A DNA stretch of 64,000 nucleotides. It comes from Megamerina dolium. Its lineage: Eukaryota > Arthropoda > Insecta > Diptera > Megamerinidae. The stretch is taken from the NCBI GenBank assembly GCA_963854835.1, contig OY978528.1, positions 36,228,769 to 36,292,768 of the forward strand, read 5' to 3'. Below, piece after piece: positions 22,779-35,494 of the stretch. A program made the translations under genes and the position numbers. Position 1 is the stretch's first letter; every line of letters starts with the position of its first letter. The notes beneath the pieces are model-generated. The model was given only the letters and a program-made list of their open reading frames with translations. It searched no databases and was not told where the DNA came from.

Positions 22779-23599
22779 CATTAGGATGGTGCGGAAAATA
22801 ATACTTTTTATGAAGCGATCCTAATAGTATTAAAATTTAGTTTAAAATTACATGATTCGAAAAAAAGAGATTAGATTAGAACCACTTTTTTTTTTCAATT
22901 GACCTTGTGAAGTTCGAATACAACACAAATTTATGTTGAAAAGTTTCTGGTGTTCGAAAATTTTAATTTTACATTTAATAATCAATAAATCGGTCCCTTT
23001 TCAACCGCTTACCGATTTTTTACGGTTATTGAAGGGTTTATATCTTATTTCGCTGGCTAAAAAAGCTTATTTGGACTTTTTGGAAAAAAAAAATATTATG
23101 CTATATTATATTTTCTTAATTTTTATAGCTGATCTTAAATTGTGGCATATCATACCTATAAGCTAGAGCTAAATTAGAATCCCCAAACATCAATTATTAC
23201 CATCCAAAAACTGCATATTTTAATCATTTTCCTCCCGTGAATGGTTTTAAAAATGAACAATCATATTATTCGAAATTTCATGCACTCTCTGAATGTCCAT
23301 TCAAATCATTATCACCTTTTTCAAACAAACTACTAAAAATATACTGTTCATATAGACGATAGAATGAAAGATTATCATTCAGTCGACAAAATATAATATC
23401 TCTTTCGAAAGAATCATTTTCTAAAACTTATTTGAAATCGTAAAAAGTGGTTTCTAGCGGTAAATTGAAAATTTAGGGCTTTAAAAACTTCTTAAGCATG
23501 GTCCCATATTTTATTTGACCAGAGCAACAACCTTTAGTATGTAATTGAAAAAGTTGATAATCACTGTAACTCTGTGATATATTTCGCACCACTCTGATG
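22779..23599. mobile_element. TA-flanked MITE
   Basis: The left end cattaggatggtgcggaaaa is matched by the inverted right end (catcagagtggtgcgaaa on the complement). Both lie inside TGTACA at 22,776-22,781 and 23,598-23,603, so the target duplication is TA or the palindromic TGTACA. The body is 821 bp and AT-rich with no coding sequence. A TA duplication would suggest a Tc1/mariner-related parent. Confidence 0.65.
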
Positions 23600-23601
23600 T
23601 A

Positions 23602-26600
23602 CAATGTAGATGTTGCTGTTGCTGATGATGGTATTGATGATTTATCATACCATTATATTATGGTCACTATGGCCACTTTACACAATGCCAACTTGTAAAT
23701 AGGCTGCCAAATAGTCGTCAACTCATGTACGAATATGTACAGCTACTTATGGATATTCAGTTGAATGACTTACATATTTGTGCTAATTGATCGTGTACGT
23801 AAAGTAGCGATGTGTATGTAGTGTGTAGTTGTAAATAAAAAAATTCCATCTCATTAATGGAGCTATGCAATGGTGAGTTGTTTAGTTTGAACTTTCACCT
23901 CAGACAACACGCTTTCTTATCGGTTTTTATCGGTTATACATAGATGTAATGTATATACAAATTTTGTTAACCCTTCTTGTTAGTCGCTTAATGGAGAAAT
24001 GTTAAGTAAAAAAAAAAACTCAAAGAAATCAAGAGGCATATAGTTATGAGCAGATTTGTTTATGTATAACTATACATATGTATGTAGATTGATTTTATAA
24101 ATTAACAAAATAGATTGTACAACATTGTACAATAATAATATATAAATTAATTGTCCGCAAATCCTGTTGTCCATTCCATATTCGAATATCTTTGTATATA
24201 CCTACATGCATATGTACTACAAATGAATATTGATGTTTCTCTTTGCGACTTTTATATACATTATAGTATGAGTGCATTTTAAATAGTCAATTATAATTGT
24301 TGATTTAAAACAAACTGTTGAATTGATACATATTGTATGTGTAAGTGTCTGTGTATTATTCATTGGTTGAATGCACACCACCATTACTATGATGGCTAAT
24401 ACTAAACGACAAACAATATTGGATGTAATACATACGGATACCCATGCAGTATTCCAATGGTTATTATAATTGTGAGGGATGAATGCAATATTACCCTATT
24501 TCCGATTGTATTGTACACATTATCGTATGGTGAAAATTTGTGTTTTGATAGGCTTCATTAAGCATGCGCTCTAAGAATTGATAGAATGCAGAAAAATTTC
24601 ATGATGTGTAATGTGAAAAATATTATTAATAAATTATGAGAATAATTTAATACACAAGTCAATGCAGAATGCATTAAAGTCAGCTAATAATTTGAGGGAG
24701 GTAGTTGATAGTTTCACAAATAATGCTCGTACAAAAGGAAGTTGGAATAGTTCAGGGTGCTTAGATCACTGTTAAAATAAATTAAAGATTTTTATGGGGA
24801 CTTTTTGTAAATACACTATATTTACATGATTATAAAATATACATATGTTGCGTTTAAAAAACATTTCCATTAAGACCAAAATTCACTGTCTATGTGAGTT
24901 GAAGACGAAAACATCCTTAAAAAAAAAACAAAAAACAAAAAATTTATAATCGACTTTTTTAGAAGTGTTCATCTCATGCACTATTAGTAATTATTGATTG
25001 TACAAATTATACTTTCAAGTGACTAACCATTATTTATATTTGCTGGAATTTTAGAAACTTTTAAGCAAATACACTTAATGATTTATGAGCGCCGCTATTG
25101 TATATGGTTCCACAAATGTTCCAGTAATAAAAAGCTAAAAAAAACAGAGGCATAAATCATGTGGCTTCATAAGACCTTTAGCATTTTACACTTACATCAT
25201 ATAATATTGCATATGAATAGATATACATACTTACTTACAACTATGAGTATGTAGTATAGTTAATACCAGCATACAAAATAAATTGTATCGGCACGCGGAT
25301 GCCTGGAAAAAAAAACAACTTTTTAATCAAAACAATCGTTCAGAATTGCTTTATTTTATTTTGTTTTTTTTTTTTTTAGTAAATAGCTTAAAATGCGGTC
25401 ATTGAATACCCAGTGCGAAAATGTCTATCAAAGATGCTTAATATTGGAGTGCCTGTTCGTCTATCAGGTAATATAGACGAATTTGTCAACGAATTTTTCT
25501 GTGAAGTAACTATGTTTTATTGAGTTTCACCACTGGGCATATTGCGAAGAACGCGTATGCGAAATTTCAATCACTCAATATTGAAAGGCATCAAAACTAG
25601 TTGCCTACTATTACTAGCTGCAAATACTGTTATTACCAATGACCCCCACATATGACCCTGTTGGACGGTTGCAATAATATCTGCATGACTAACTGCTAGC
25701 ATAAGACTACTACATAGAATTGATAGTTGATGCAAAGAAAAAGCACGAAAAGAAAAAACCAAAAATTCATTTAAAGTAGCAGCAATTTTTAATCAAAATT
25801 GGTGTTAAGCAAAGCACATTTGCCCACATACGCACGTATACACACACATACACATATGAGAAGGAAGTGTATATAAGCAGTTATAGCATTTACAATGGTT
25901 TTATATATGTATTGTGTGGGGCTGTTCAGTGCATTTTTAGTTGGGTGAAAAATTGTGTGCAAAAATCTTTTGTCCTCAACGATGACGTTACGATTAATAG
26001 AAAAAGTAAAATATTGTCGTCGAATTTATGAGTACATATGCATGTGTGTGTGTGTGTGAATTGTTTCTTTGTGCATATAGTATTTGTTAGTTGTTACACA
26101 AGAATGGTTAGTTTTTATTATAACTATAGTAGTATATTAACGCTACATGCCTATATATATATGGTATGAATGTATGTAATAGTGGGTGATCACACATTAA
26201 AACACTCTAAAAAATGACTTCCAATTAGCTAAGCCAAACTTTAAACGAATGGAAGTCTATTGCATAATAATTATATAACTCCCTCATTTGTAGTTCACAG
26301 CTGTAAAATATTTATTTTTCGTTACAATATTTAGATTTATCTTGAAAGTTTAGAAGTCATTTCATCTGAATTTGAAACTAACCAATATAACCAATATAAT
26401 ATAGAGTTCAGAATGTTAAGGATGTGTTGATAGAGTTGATGGACAGAGAAGTAACAGTCGATATTTCTAGATCAAAGAGAGTTTCCGACTAATTTTTCAG
26501 ATGTTTTGAGCGGACATTTATGATTAAATCCAATCGAAGTATTATTGACAATGACAGAAATGTAGTACCAGCAGTAACAGTCGCAGTAGAAGCATAACAA

Positions 26601-28747
26601 TATATTGTGATGAAAATGATTGGTAACTAATAACTTATTGTGAATATACTGAATATTGATAAATACACTAAAGTCAAAGTGCAACGACAGAGGATATACA
26701 TACAACGATCAGAATCAAAATGAAACAATACAAAAGAAAGAGAACGATGGCGATATAATAAAAAAAATTCATTTAAAAAGCATTTAATAATGGAACACAA
26801 CAAAATAGTCACTTATTAAATTGAAGAATATTGAAAAGTTCTTATTAATACAAATTTCGAATATCATATTTTTATCACATAAAGTTAGTACAAAATAAGC
26901 GGTGTTTTTTTTATTGATTGCTATAATCCAGTTGTCAAACAAAATAACAATGTAACAATATGCATACATGCTCTTGCATGTATTTCCCACCTTTATAATA
27001 TGCATTTTGCAGAAAATTTGTTTTATATATTTGTATTATTTTCTTTTCTACATATAGTATATCAATATAGTATATATGATTCTTCTCGAATACCAATATT
27101 GCATTAAATTACCTCTTTTATATATAGCTACATAAATACGACTATGTATATATGTATATATGTATGATTTATTTGAATTAATTTAAATAACTTTATCTTT
27201 TTTTTAATTTATTATTTTGTACGATCTTACATATTCAAGTTTGCCTGATATTGTATTATGTATACATATTATGGTGACAAAAACTATCATTTAACAGTTC
27301 TTTCTACAGCACTGTGTAGATGGTATTTAGTAGGTACTATTAATGGAAATTAGGAAAACTTGTTTAATTTGTCTTTCAATATATTTTTAATTCAATACAG
27401 CTGACAATATATGATATGTGTATGTATGTATATAAGTGCTTATCAATAACATCATGTCAGCAACATGTTATTTATATCACAATATAGTTGATAGCTATTA
27501 TAGTGTCTATTCTTAGGTAAATTGACAGTCAGTGTGATCATAATATGTAAATTCTTGAGAATATCACCTTTTTGTTTGTTTTATTCTTTCATATTCGTTT
27601 CATTTTATGAATGAATTTTCTAGATGTCTACTCATTAGCATTGATTTCATTTAAGTTTAAATTTGATTTCATTGAGTAAAAATGGTTTGATTATTCACAT
27701 ACTAAATGCATATGAAATTTCAATTTAAAAATTCATAGTTTTCAAAACGAGTTAATTCATATCTATATATGTTATATGTGTATTTTTCTTATATCCCTTC
27801 AAATTTATTCAAATTTTAAATGTTGAGATCATAAAATAAATTTGTATTAAATAAATCGTGCCATTACTAATGACAACAGTATATTTATATTTTTATTGTT
27901 GAATTTAGAATGAAGCGCTCTCTTTTGGAATTCTTTATTCAAAAGTAGAAACGGAAATAAAGTAAATATGTTGATATTATTATCGACTACCACAACTAAG
28001 GTTATATATTTATAAAGAATAAGTTTTGGATCAACATCATTTTCTTTGCTTTTACTAAAGTCATAAAAACTTGTACCAAGATCCTGGTCATGGATAAAAA
28101 GATTTTGCTTCTTTAATGGGTAACAAAGTCGATCGTCCTAAATATAGATGCTCAACATTTTTACACAGATGAATGAAAAACCGAAAATGTCATAGGTTCC
28201 GAGTATGGATTATATCAACCATTTTGCAAGGGTTCCACCATCTTTGATGCAAAGATATATGGCGCCAATTCGATGGTGATCATATTATTGGATCAACACA
28301 CAACTAATGTTTAAGAATCAACATTTTTTCACACAGCATGAAAATTTAAATAAAAATCACCACTTGAATGCCCTCTTAATATCAAGAACTGGGTTGTGGT
28401 GAAATCCTTTACACAAAATCAAATCCACTCTATGGCTCTATGAATGAATTCGTTAAGGCACGAATTGTCTAGATAGCCAAATCAGCAGGATTTGGGAAAA
28501 AAGAAAAAGAAACCAATAAGCTCAACATTTCAGACTTGAAAAACTTTTATGGCGCCACCATAAGATATGACTTGTGTAGGTCACACCTCCATAGAATTTT
28601 TCTGTGTGAAGGAGCTAATAGAATATGCTTCATTTAGGATGAGGTTAGCAAGAATGGCTCCGACACATACTAAGAGAAGCGGACTATAAAAATGTCTATC
28701 ACTCAAGCATGCCGTCGCTATGCTTGAGAGATCACTAATTGTACGAA
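23602..28747. other. long AT-rich stretch, no gene seen
   Basis: No domain-bearing frame or clear element ends. 28,010-28,740 is compositionally different, with less AT and two ggcgcca sites, and may be an old unrecognised repeat. Elsewhere only microsatellite-like runs are seen, such as (TG)n near 26,044-26,058. Confidence 0.45.
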
Positions 28748-28749
28748 TT

Positions 28750-30236
28750 TTTATACCCTGCATAATGCAATATGCATGGTATATTCATTTCGGTCAGATG
28801 TTTGTGTCCACTTGAAGGAATCTCCGGAGATATAGACATGGATATATATTCGTGATCAGCGTCGATTAAATTTTCGATTTAACGATGTCCGTCCGTCCGT
28901 CCGTCCGTCCGTCTGTCCGTCCGTCTGTCTGTCACCTGGCTGGTTCGCACGATAACTTGAGTAAATATTGAGCTATTTCGACGAAATTTGGCACAAGTAA
29001 CCTATGATCCAAGGGTACGGATATTGATATTGGGCATGATCGGTTAATAGCCACGCCCACACCAAGCATTCAAAGTGACTAACCTCGGAATTTTCAAAAT
29101 CTTTAACTTGCTATAACTGATATAATATACAATATTTGCCACATATTATACTACTATATAACCTCGCCAAAAGTGGGTGAGCCACGCCTACTTTCTAGCG
29201 TAGCTCCCATACAAAGTGCCTGTACTTCTTTTAAATTGAAACTGCTGTAACTTCTACAATCTTCTATCTAGAATAACCATAATTGACAATTAGATTAACA
29301 TGGTAGTGAAAAATAATATGGCAGAAAATCAGTGTGCCACGCATACTCCTTTTTGGGTCTGCCATACAAAGTTGCGGAAATTAAAAAAATGTTACCGGTT
29401 ATAACTTGCAAACTATTCAGCGTAGAATAACGAGATTTAAGGTGTGGATTTGTATTGTACGAGCAACTAGGCTCACAGGAAATGGGCGCACCACGCCGAC
29501 TGTTTATCGTAGCCCCCATACAAATTTTAAATTGAAACAGCTGTAACATCGGCAATCTTCTGTCTAGAATAACCATAATTGACACTAAAATTAATATCGT
29601 AGTCGGAAATAAACTGGCAGAAAATCAGTGTGCCACGCCCACTCCTTCATGGGTCTCCCATACAAAGTCGAGTGAATTAAACTAAAATTTTAAGCTCCAT
29701 AACTTACAAACCATTTAGCCTAGGACAACGAGATTTATGGTATGGATTAGTATTGTACGAGCCACTAAGCTTATAGGAAATGGGCGCGCCACGCCCACTG
29801 TTTATCGTAGCCCCTGTACAAAATGAGTGAAATTCTTTTAAATTTAAATAGCTGTAACTTCTGCATACTTCTGTCTAGAACAATTATAATTAATATTTCA
29901 GCTAATATGGTAGTCGAAAATAATCTGACAAAAAATCAACATGCCACACCCACTTCTTAACGGGGCTTCCATACAAAATTTGGAAAATTAAAAAATATTT
30001 AAACCGCTCTAACTTACGAACTATTCAGCGTAGGACAACCAAATTTAAGGAGTGGATTGATATTGAAAAATTAATTAAATATACAGGAAAGAGATAAGCC
30101 ACGCCCACTGTTTCCTGTTTCTTAATGAAGCTCCTATGCAAAGTAGTGGAAGAAAAGGATGGATATACGAGCAAACTTTTTATATATACCTCTACATATG
30201 TAGGGTATAATTTGGTCGGCCCCAGCCGACTGTAAG
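28750..30236 (+). mobile_element. mini-me-like element, near-complete copy
   Basis: The left end tataccctgcataatgcaat is followed by a short mirrored atatgcatggtata. It then reads tttcggtcagatgt, ctccggagatata, tcgtgatcagcgtcg and the (GTCY)n tract, then several ~155-bp blocks with gccacgcccac and cccatacaaa. The right end is ctacatatgtagggtataat, then ttggtcggcccc and gccgactgtaagg. The outermost tataccctgcat and its complement at the other end form short inverted termini. No encoded protein was recognised. Confidence 0.85.
28887..28933 (+). repeat. (GTCY)n tract
   Basis: About eleven tandem GTCC/GTCT units, the diagnostic second microsatellite block of mini-me-like elements. Confidence 0.9.
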
Positions 30237-33205
30237 GCCATTTTTTAATCATACAAAATTTCATATTGCTACGTTTTTATTTTGTGAATTCTAATATGGA
30301 TCAACCCTTTTCGATCACTGGATTGCCTCAATAATAATTACAATACTTATTTTGTACTAACTGCAAGTACAATTTATTTATCAGTACTTGCATTTACAAT
30401 AACTTCTTGATGCACTTTAAGTTTAACTTGTGACTCTGCCCTTATCGTGTTATCTATGTCCTATTTTCGATACTTTAAGCTGTATTGGCCATTCCTCAGT
30501 AAATTTGGCCTCTATGTACTCTATAACAACACTCTAGAATCTTTTTTTTATCGTATCGAATTTGTTCTCTTTCTTATTGATATTCGTTTCTATGCTTCTT
30601 TTTTTACTCTATAGCGTTCAACATTATTCGTGTATATTCGCAATTAGTGATGATTCACCTTCGATTCACGCGACAATATATTAAAGTGTAATAATTTACC
30701 AAATTCTTGTTTAACGTACTTAATTGCAAAACCTTTTGAAAAACTCACATGTTCTATCAATGATTACATATATTGATTACATTTAATGGTGAGTCTCGAA
30801 GGACAGTGGTTGTTAAACAGCTTGCACACTTTTTAGGTGACTCTCTCACTTTAATATCAATCACAGTTGAAGCCTTATAATAATAATATTAATAAAAGTA
30901 GGAGTAATATTATATCGTAGCTATTACATCATTCTAGCCTACTACCCCAAAAACAGCACTTCGACGACCACCTCTTTAAGTAAACATGACACTGGTCTGG
31001 TATAGAATTTCACATTTATGTCATTGTCTTTTCCATTCTACATAACATTTCTACTACGTATATATATACATATATTTATATATTTTTTTTTGTACTTTGT
31101 TTGTACTTCTTGCAATTTTCAATTAGTTAATTGCTTCGCTCATACGACGAGCTGAAATGTTGAAAGTTAAAGCAACATTAAAGTCAATCATAGGCCATTG
31201 CCAATAATAGATAATGTGTGTTTGTAAAGGAATAAAAATAAAATAAAACTATATTAGATAATTTTTATTATTATCCATTGTGTCCAGTATTGTTATGCGT
31301 AAGTAATAAAGATTTGTTTTATGATCTGCAATACGATTTGATTAAATTTAATTATTCCAGTTAATAAAATGCAATTAAAGTTACTATGACATGAGCTTTG
31401 ATATATAATATTTTTGAATGCATGTATATTAGGGCAGGCCAAAGTGTTTGCGAAAAAAAAAAATTGGCAATGGGTATAGAATGTCACTAAATTCTACATT
31501 TAATTATTGTAAAAAATACTACATTTTATATTTTACAAAATTTTGTAAAACAATTTCTGAATAAAAATATTTTAATTTGACCTTTTTGGGAATTTTTATT
31601 AAATGTAGATTATATATAGCTTTGATTTTACTACCTCCCTTTGTCAATAGAAACAATTTGACTCGCTCTAATTAACATCGATAAAATGAGTAAATGTTAT
31701 GTATTGACTTATTTCTTCCAACTCTTGTTTGCATTTCGTTTGATTGACAAATTAATCTAAGATATGTACTATTGATTGAAGCTTCAGACATTTTGACTGC
31801 TTGTTGTGTACCCAATATGCGAATGTGGTTAATGCTAATGAGTGTATGTAAATAAGTAGTTACTTAGTACGACTGCAATGGATTTTAATGAGAAATGTTT
31901 AAACCTAAGCTCTAGACAAGTTATAGTTGGTTAATATAAGTAATGTGTGACTATTTGTTTATGCGCTTCACAATGAGTCACATCATGTCACACATGCACA
32001 TTGTTATAAATATATACAATTGTTTAAAAAGCGTTGTGTTTCATTTGTTCACTGCTCATCATTCTAAGTTCAATTATAAGCATTTTAAATTTTTGTCTGC
32101 GATTAAATTTATTATGTCGCTCTAAGAGTAGATCAGTCAACCTCAACCAACTTAATATGATGCAATGCAACTACACAGTATGTTGCAAATCAAAATATTA
32201 TTATTGTTGTTCTTATTCGTAACATTTTGTTACTTCAATTTTGTATTGTATTGTATACAGATAATATTTTTCTATGAAGGCGTAACGTCATATAAGCTTA
32301 CATAATACTATCCATGTACGTAAATATTGCTGTCAAGTTATTAAAATTGTCTACGAAAAAAAAGAAAAAGCACAGCTGTCGATTCGTTTAAGCGTAGGTG
32401 TTCCCTAATTTAGCTGCTGACCAGAAAGATGAGCAAAATGCAACAGTACAGACATTAATTCGAACATATGCAGTGAGATTAGCTTGCAACTACTATGCAT
32501 CTACCTATGCCATAAATGTCTGTGTGCTGCGTAAGTGCGGTGCCGTAAAGCGTTTGCGACTATTTATGCATGTATCTATATATTTATTATTATTTTTAAT
32601 AAACATGATATTTACACATAATACCGTTGTACCGGAGGTTGTGTTGTAATTTCCTTTTCGCATTAATGTCGTTTTTTATGTTCTTTTCTTTAATGCAATA
32701 TTATATTGTTTGACCATCGTGCACACTGCACACACCATGGTGCACACTGATGATGACGCATAATATATATTTTTTATCAAATCTTTAGTTTTTTTGTTTT
32801 GTGATATGTATTCTTTTTGCTTATAGTGAAAAACCAATTTGAATTTACGCGCATTAAAACAGTTAGCTACATATGTACATGACTCTTGCCTTAATATCGT
32901 ATATGCAATTATATAAACATGTATCTATTAAAATATTGACTGTGTCCGTTTGCAAATTGAAAATTGTGCCACAAAGTCGTAATGATTAATTGCAAAGTTA
33001 TGGAAATTGTTTGTTGTTTTTTTTTATTGTTGTTGAGTTTTTAAAGTGAAATCGCATTTAATTATCATACGGAAGTTATAGGTACCTACTATATATAAAC
33101 CGAAAATACGCATCACCGCATTTAAGGAAGAAATCGTTGAAATAATATTTATATGTGTTAATATTTTTACATTTATTTTAATTCTTTAACATTTTTATAT
33201 ATAAA
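30237..33205. other. no gene seen
   Basis: AT-rich. An 83-codon frame at 32,398-32,649 has no recognisable domain. No transposon ends found. Confidence 0.45.
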
Positions 33206-34227
33206 GGGTTATCCATTTTGCGGTTTCAAAAGTAAATGTAAATAAAACACATATAAAATATTTTTTATCATGATATTTCTTTTTTATTATGAAGATTGAA
33301 CGTTGACATTATGTGTGAAATACTACATCATTTAAATGACCACCACGCGAATTGTTGCAAGCATCGATTCTTTTGAGGTAATTTTCGACCACTTTTTGAC
33401 ACATATTGGGCGGTATCTCAGCCATAACGTGACGAATGTTGGTTTTTAGGTGCTCAAGAGTTAAAGGTTTATCTGCATAAACACGGTCTTTCGCGTAGCC
33501 CCACAAAAAAAAGTCAAGCGGTGTCAAATCGCATGATCTTGGTGGCCACTTGATATCGCCACGACGAGAAATTACGCGGCCAGAAAATTTCTCTTGCAAT
33601 AAAGCCATATTCGCTCGAGTTGTGTGGCATGTGACACCGTCTTGTTGAAACCACATTTCTCTAAGTCGTATTCTTCAATAGCAGGCAAAAAAAAGTCGGT
33701 TATCATATGACCATAACGCTCCGAATTGACGGTGACAGTCGTTTTCAAAGAAGTAAGGTCCAATCACACCTCCGGACCAAAGAGCGCACCAAGCAGTGAC
33801 ATTTTGTGGATGTAGTGGCCTCTCTTCAATTACTTGAGGATTCTCAGAACCCCAAATACGACCATTTTGTTTGTTAACATACCCACCGAGTGAGAAATGT
33901 GCTTCGTCGCTGAAGAAAATTTTGTTTGAAAAATCGCCGTCCACGCCGATCCAGTCTCTTCATATTTCTTCACAATTTTGCCAATTGCTTGCGTAGTTCG
34001 ACGATTATGTAAACCATAATCTCCTCTTAAAGCACGATATGTGGCTGTGGCAGAATCACCATTTTTGTAGTAGGTTTTTACAATTTTAATGCGTTGTGCG
34101 ATAGTTAAGCGATCCCTTTTCGCAAATGTCAGACTTTGAACTGAAAAAGAAAGAAATTGTTTTAACAACTCAGTTTGACAGATGTCGAATTATAGCCCTA
34201 TACTTTTGAAACCGCGAAATGGATAAG
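33206..34227 (-). mobile_element. rosa-type (DD41D) Tc1/mariner-superfamily element
   Basis: The inverted termini contain ttatccattttgcggtttca at the left (33,209) and, complemented, ttatccatttcgcggtttca at the right, ending near 34,226. The body of about 1.02 kb encodes a broken minus-strand transposase. The exact outermost bases and TA flanks are uncertain by a few positions. Confidence 0.82.
33309..34168 (-). pseudogene. rosa-type transposase, multiply frameshifted
   Basis: Four successive frames cover the protein. The N-terminal DNA-binding part reads TIAQRIKIVKTYYKNGDSAT, then a TTQAIGKIVKKYEETGS helix. The first catalytic aspartate is in NKIFFSDEAHFSLGGYVNKQ, and the conserved NVTAWCALWSGGVIGPYFFE follows. 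The second aspartate is in MWFQQDGVTCHTTRAN. The third is in WPPRSCDLTPLDFFLWGYAK. Forty-one residues lie between the second aspartate and the D of LTPLDFF, which defines DD41D, the rosa family known from Ceratitis. At least three frameshifts make it non-functional. Confidence 0.88.
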
Positions 34228-34365
34228 ACATACATAGATATAGACAGTATTTAAGACCAGCATGATTTTCCTCCATAAGTTTATACCGATAACTTTTTCA
34301 AGTTGAATTTAAGGCTATCAAAAAAACTCTAAAAGTATAGGACATTTTAGTTTAGGATTTCTACA

Positions 34366-35494
34366 CGACAATATATCAGATGTAGTAAAAAGAAATCCAT
34401 AATTTTTCCAATAGATGGCTTTAGTAATCTGTATCTCGCGTTGTATAACTGGTTACTCTAGATGGAGTTAGAAAGATAGGATATCGTACTAAATAAACTT
34501 TTAAGGCAGTTTTGTGATTGCTTGCCTCAGTATTGTTTGAGCACGCGTCAAAGATGGATACCAGTAAAGAGAAAATACGCCATATTTTACAGTTTTTTTT
34601 TTCGATAAAGGCGAAAACGCTCCCAGATGGCTCAAAATGTAAATAGTGTTTATGGTCCTGATACTGTAACAGCCAAGCAAGTGCAATTTCGGTTTCGTCG
34701 ATGCCGTTCCGGTAATTTTGATCTCAAAGACGCAAGGCCAATTATCGAAAATATCGATAAAATAATGGAAATTGTCGAGTCTGACCGTCATGTACGCACT
34801 GTTTCTATTGCCTAAGAGGTAAACATTCCACAAAAAACCGTTTGGAACCATTTAAATAAGGCTGGATACAAAAAGAAGCTCAAAGTGTGGCTCGTCCCAC
34901 ACGAGTCGTGGTCGAATCGCGGTGAGCCGGCGCAAACTGTGGCCAAGCCAGGATTGACGGTCAGGTTTTGCTATGTGTTTGGTGGAATTGGCAGGGAATC
35001 ATATACTATGAGGCCAAACTCATAATTTGGACCTGTACTGTCAACAATTGGATCGTCTGAAGGAAGCAATCGCCCAGAAGCGGTCAGCTTTAGCCAATAA
35101 GAATTGTATTTCATCAGGACAAGGCCAGGCCACACACATCGATAGTGACTCGCCAGAAGCTCCGGGAGCTTGGTTGGGAGGTTCTTATGCATCCACCTTA
35201 TAATCCGGATCTGGCACCAAGTGATTACTGCTTGTTCCTGTCTATGGCGAATGATTTTGCTGGTGAACAATTTGCCTCAGGAGAAGTTTGTGAAAATCGA
35301 CTGTCCCAGTTTTTTGCCAATAGGGACGAGAGTTTCTATGAGAGTGGCATTATGAAATTATCTTCAAAATGGCAACAAGTTATCGAACAAAACGGCGCAT
35401 ATATGACCTAAATTGGATCATTTAACTATGCTAAATAAAACCTTCAATTTAATGCAAAAATAATGGATTTCTTTTTACTAAACCTTATATGTCG
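34366..35494 (+). mobile_element. mariner (DD34D) element, internally deleted
   Basis: The left end region contains tagtaaaaagaaatccataa (34,383-34,402). The right end contains ttatggatttctttttacta-like sequence (35,461-35,480, with one difference), giving inverted termini about 40 bp long with gaps. The length of about 1.13 kb is shorter than a normal ~1.3-kb mariner because part of the transposase is deleted. It sits 140 bp from the rosa-type element. Confidence 0.78.
34556..35411 (+). pseudogene. mariner transposase, first catalytic Asp deleted
   Basis: The ATG at 34,556 opens MDTSKEKIRHILQFFF, interrupted by a ten-T run that shifts frame. The DNA-binding part continues as VYGPDTVTAKQVQFRFRR and SGNFDLKDA, then a stop after TVSIA at 34,815. 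After KTVWNHLNKAGYKKKLKVWL the sequence jumps to SWSNRGEPAQTVAKPGL, so the segment with the first aspartate is gone. The second and third aspartates remain in FHQDKARPHTS and NPDLAPSDYC, with 34 residues between them (DD34D). The C-terminus is intact to IEQNGAYMT. This cannot be an active transposase, but the ends could in principle be acted on in trans. Confidence 0.88.

Noticed and set aside
28887..28933. GTCC/GTCT tandem run as a CRISPR-like or minisatellite array
   Set aside because: The 4-bp units without spacers recur at the same place in every mini-me-like copy, so it is part of that element.
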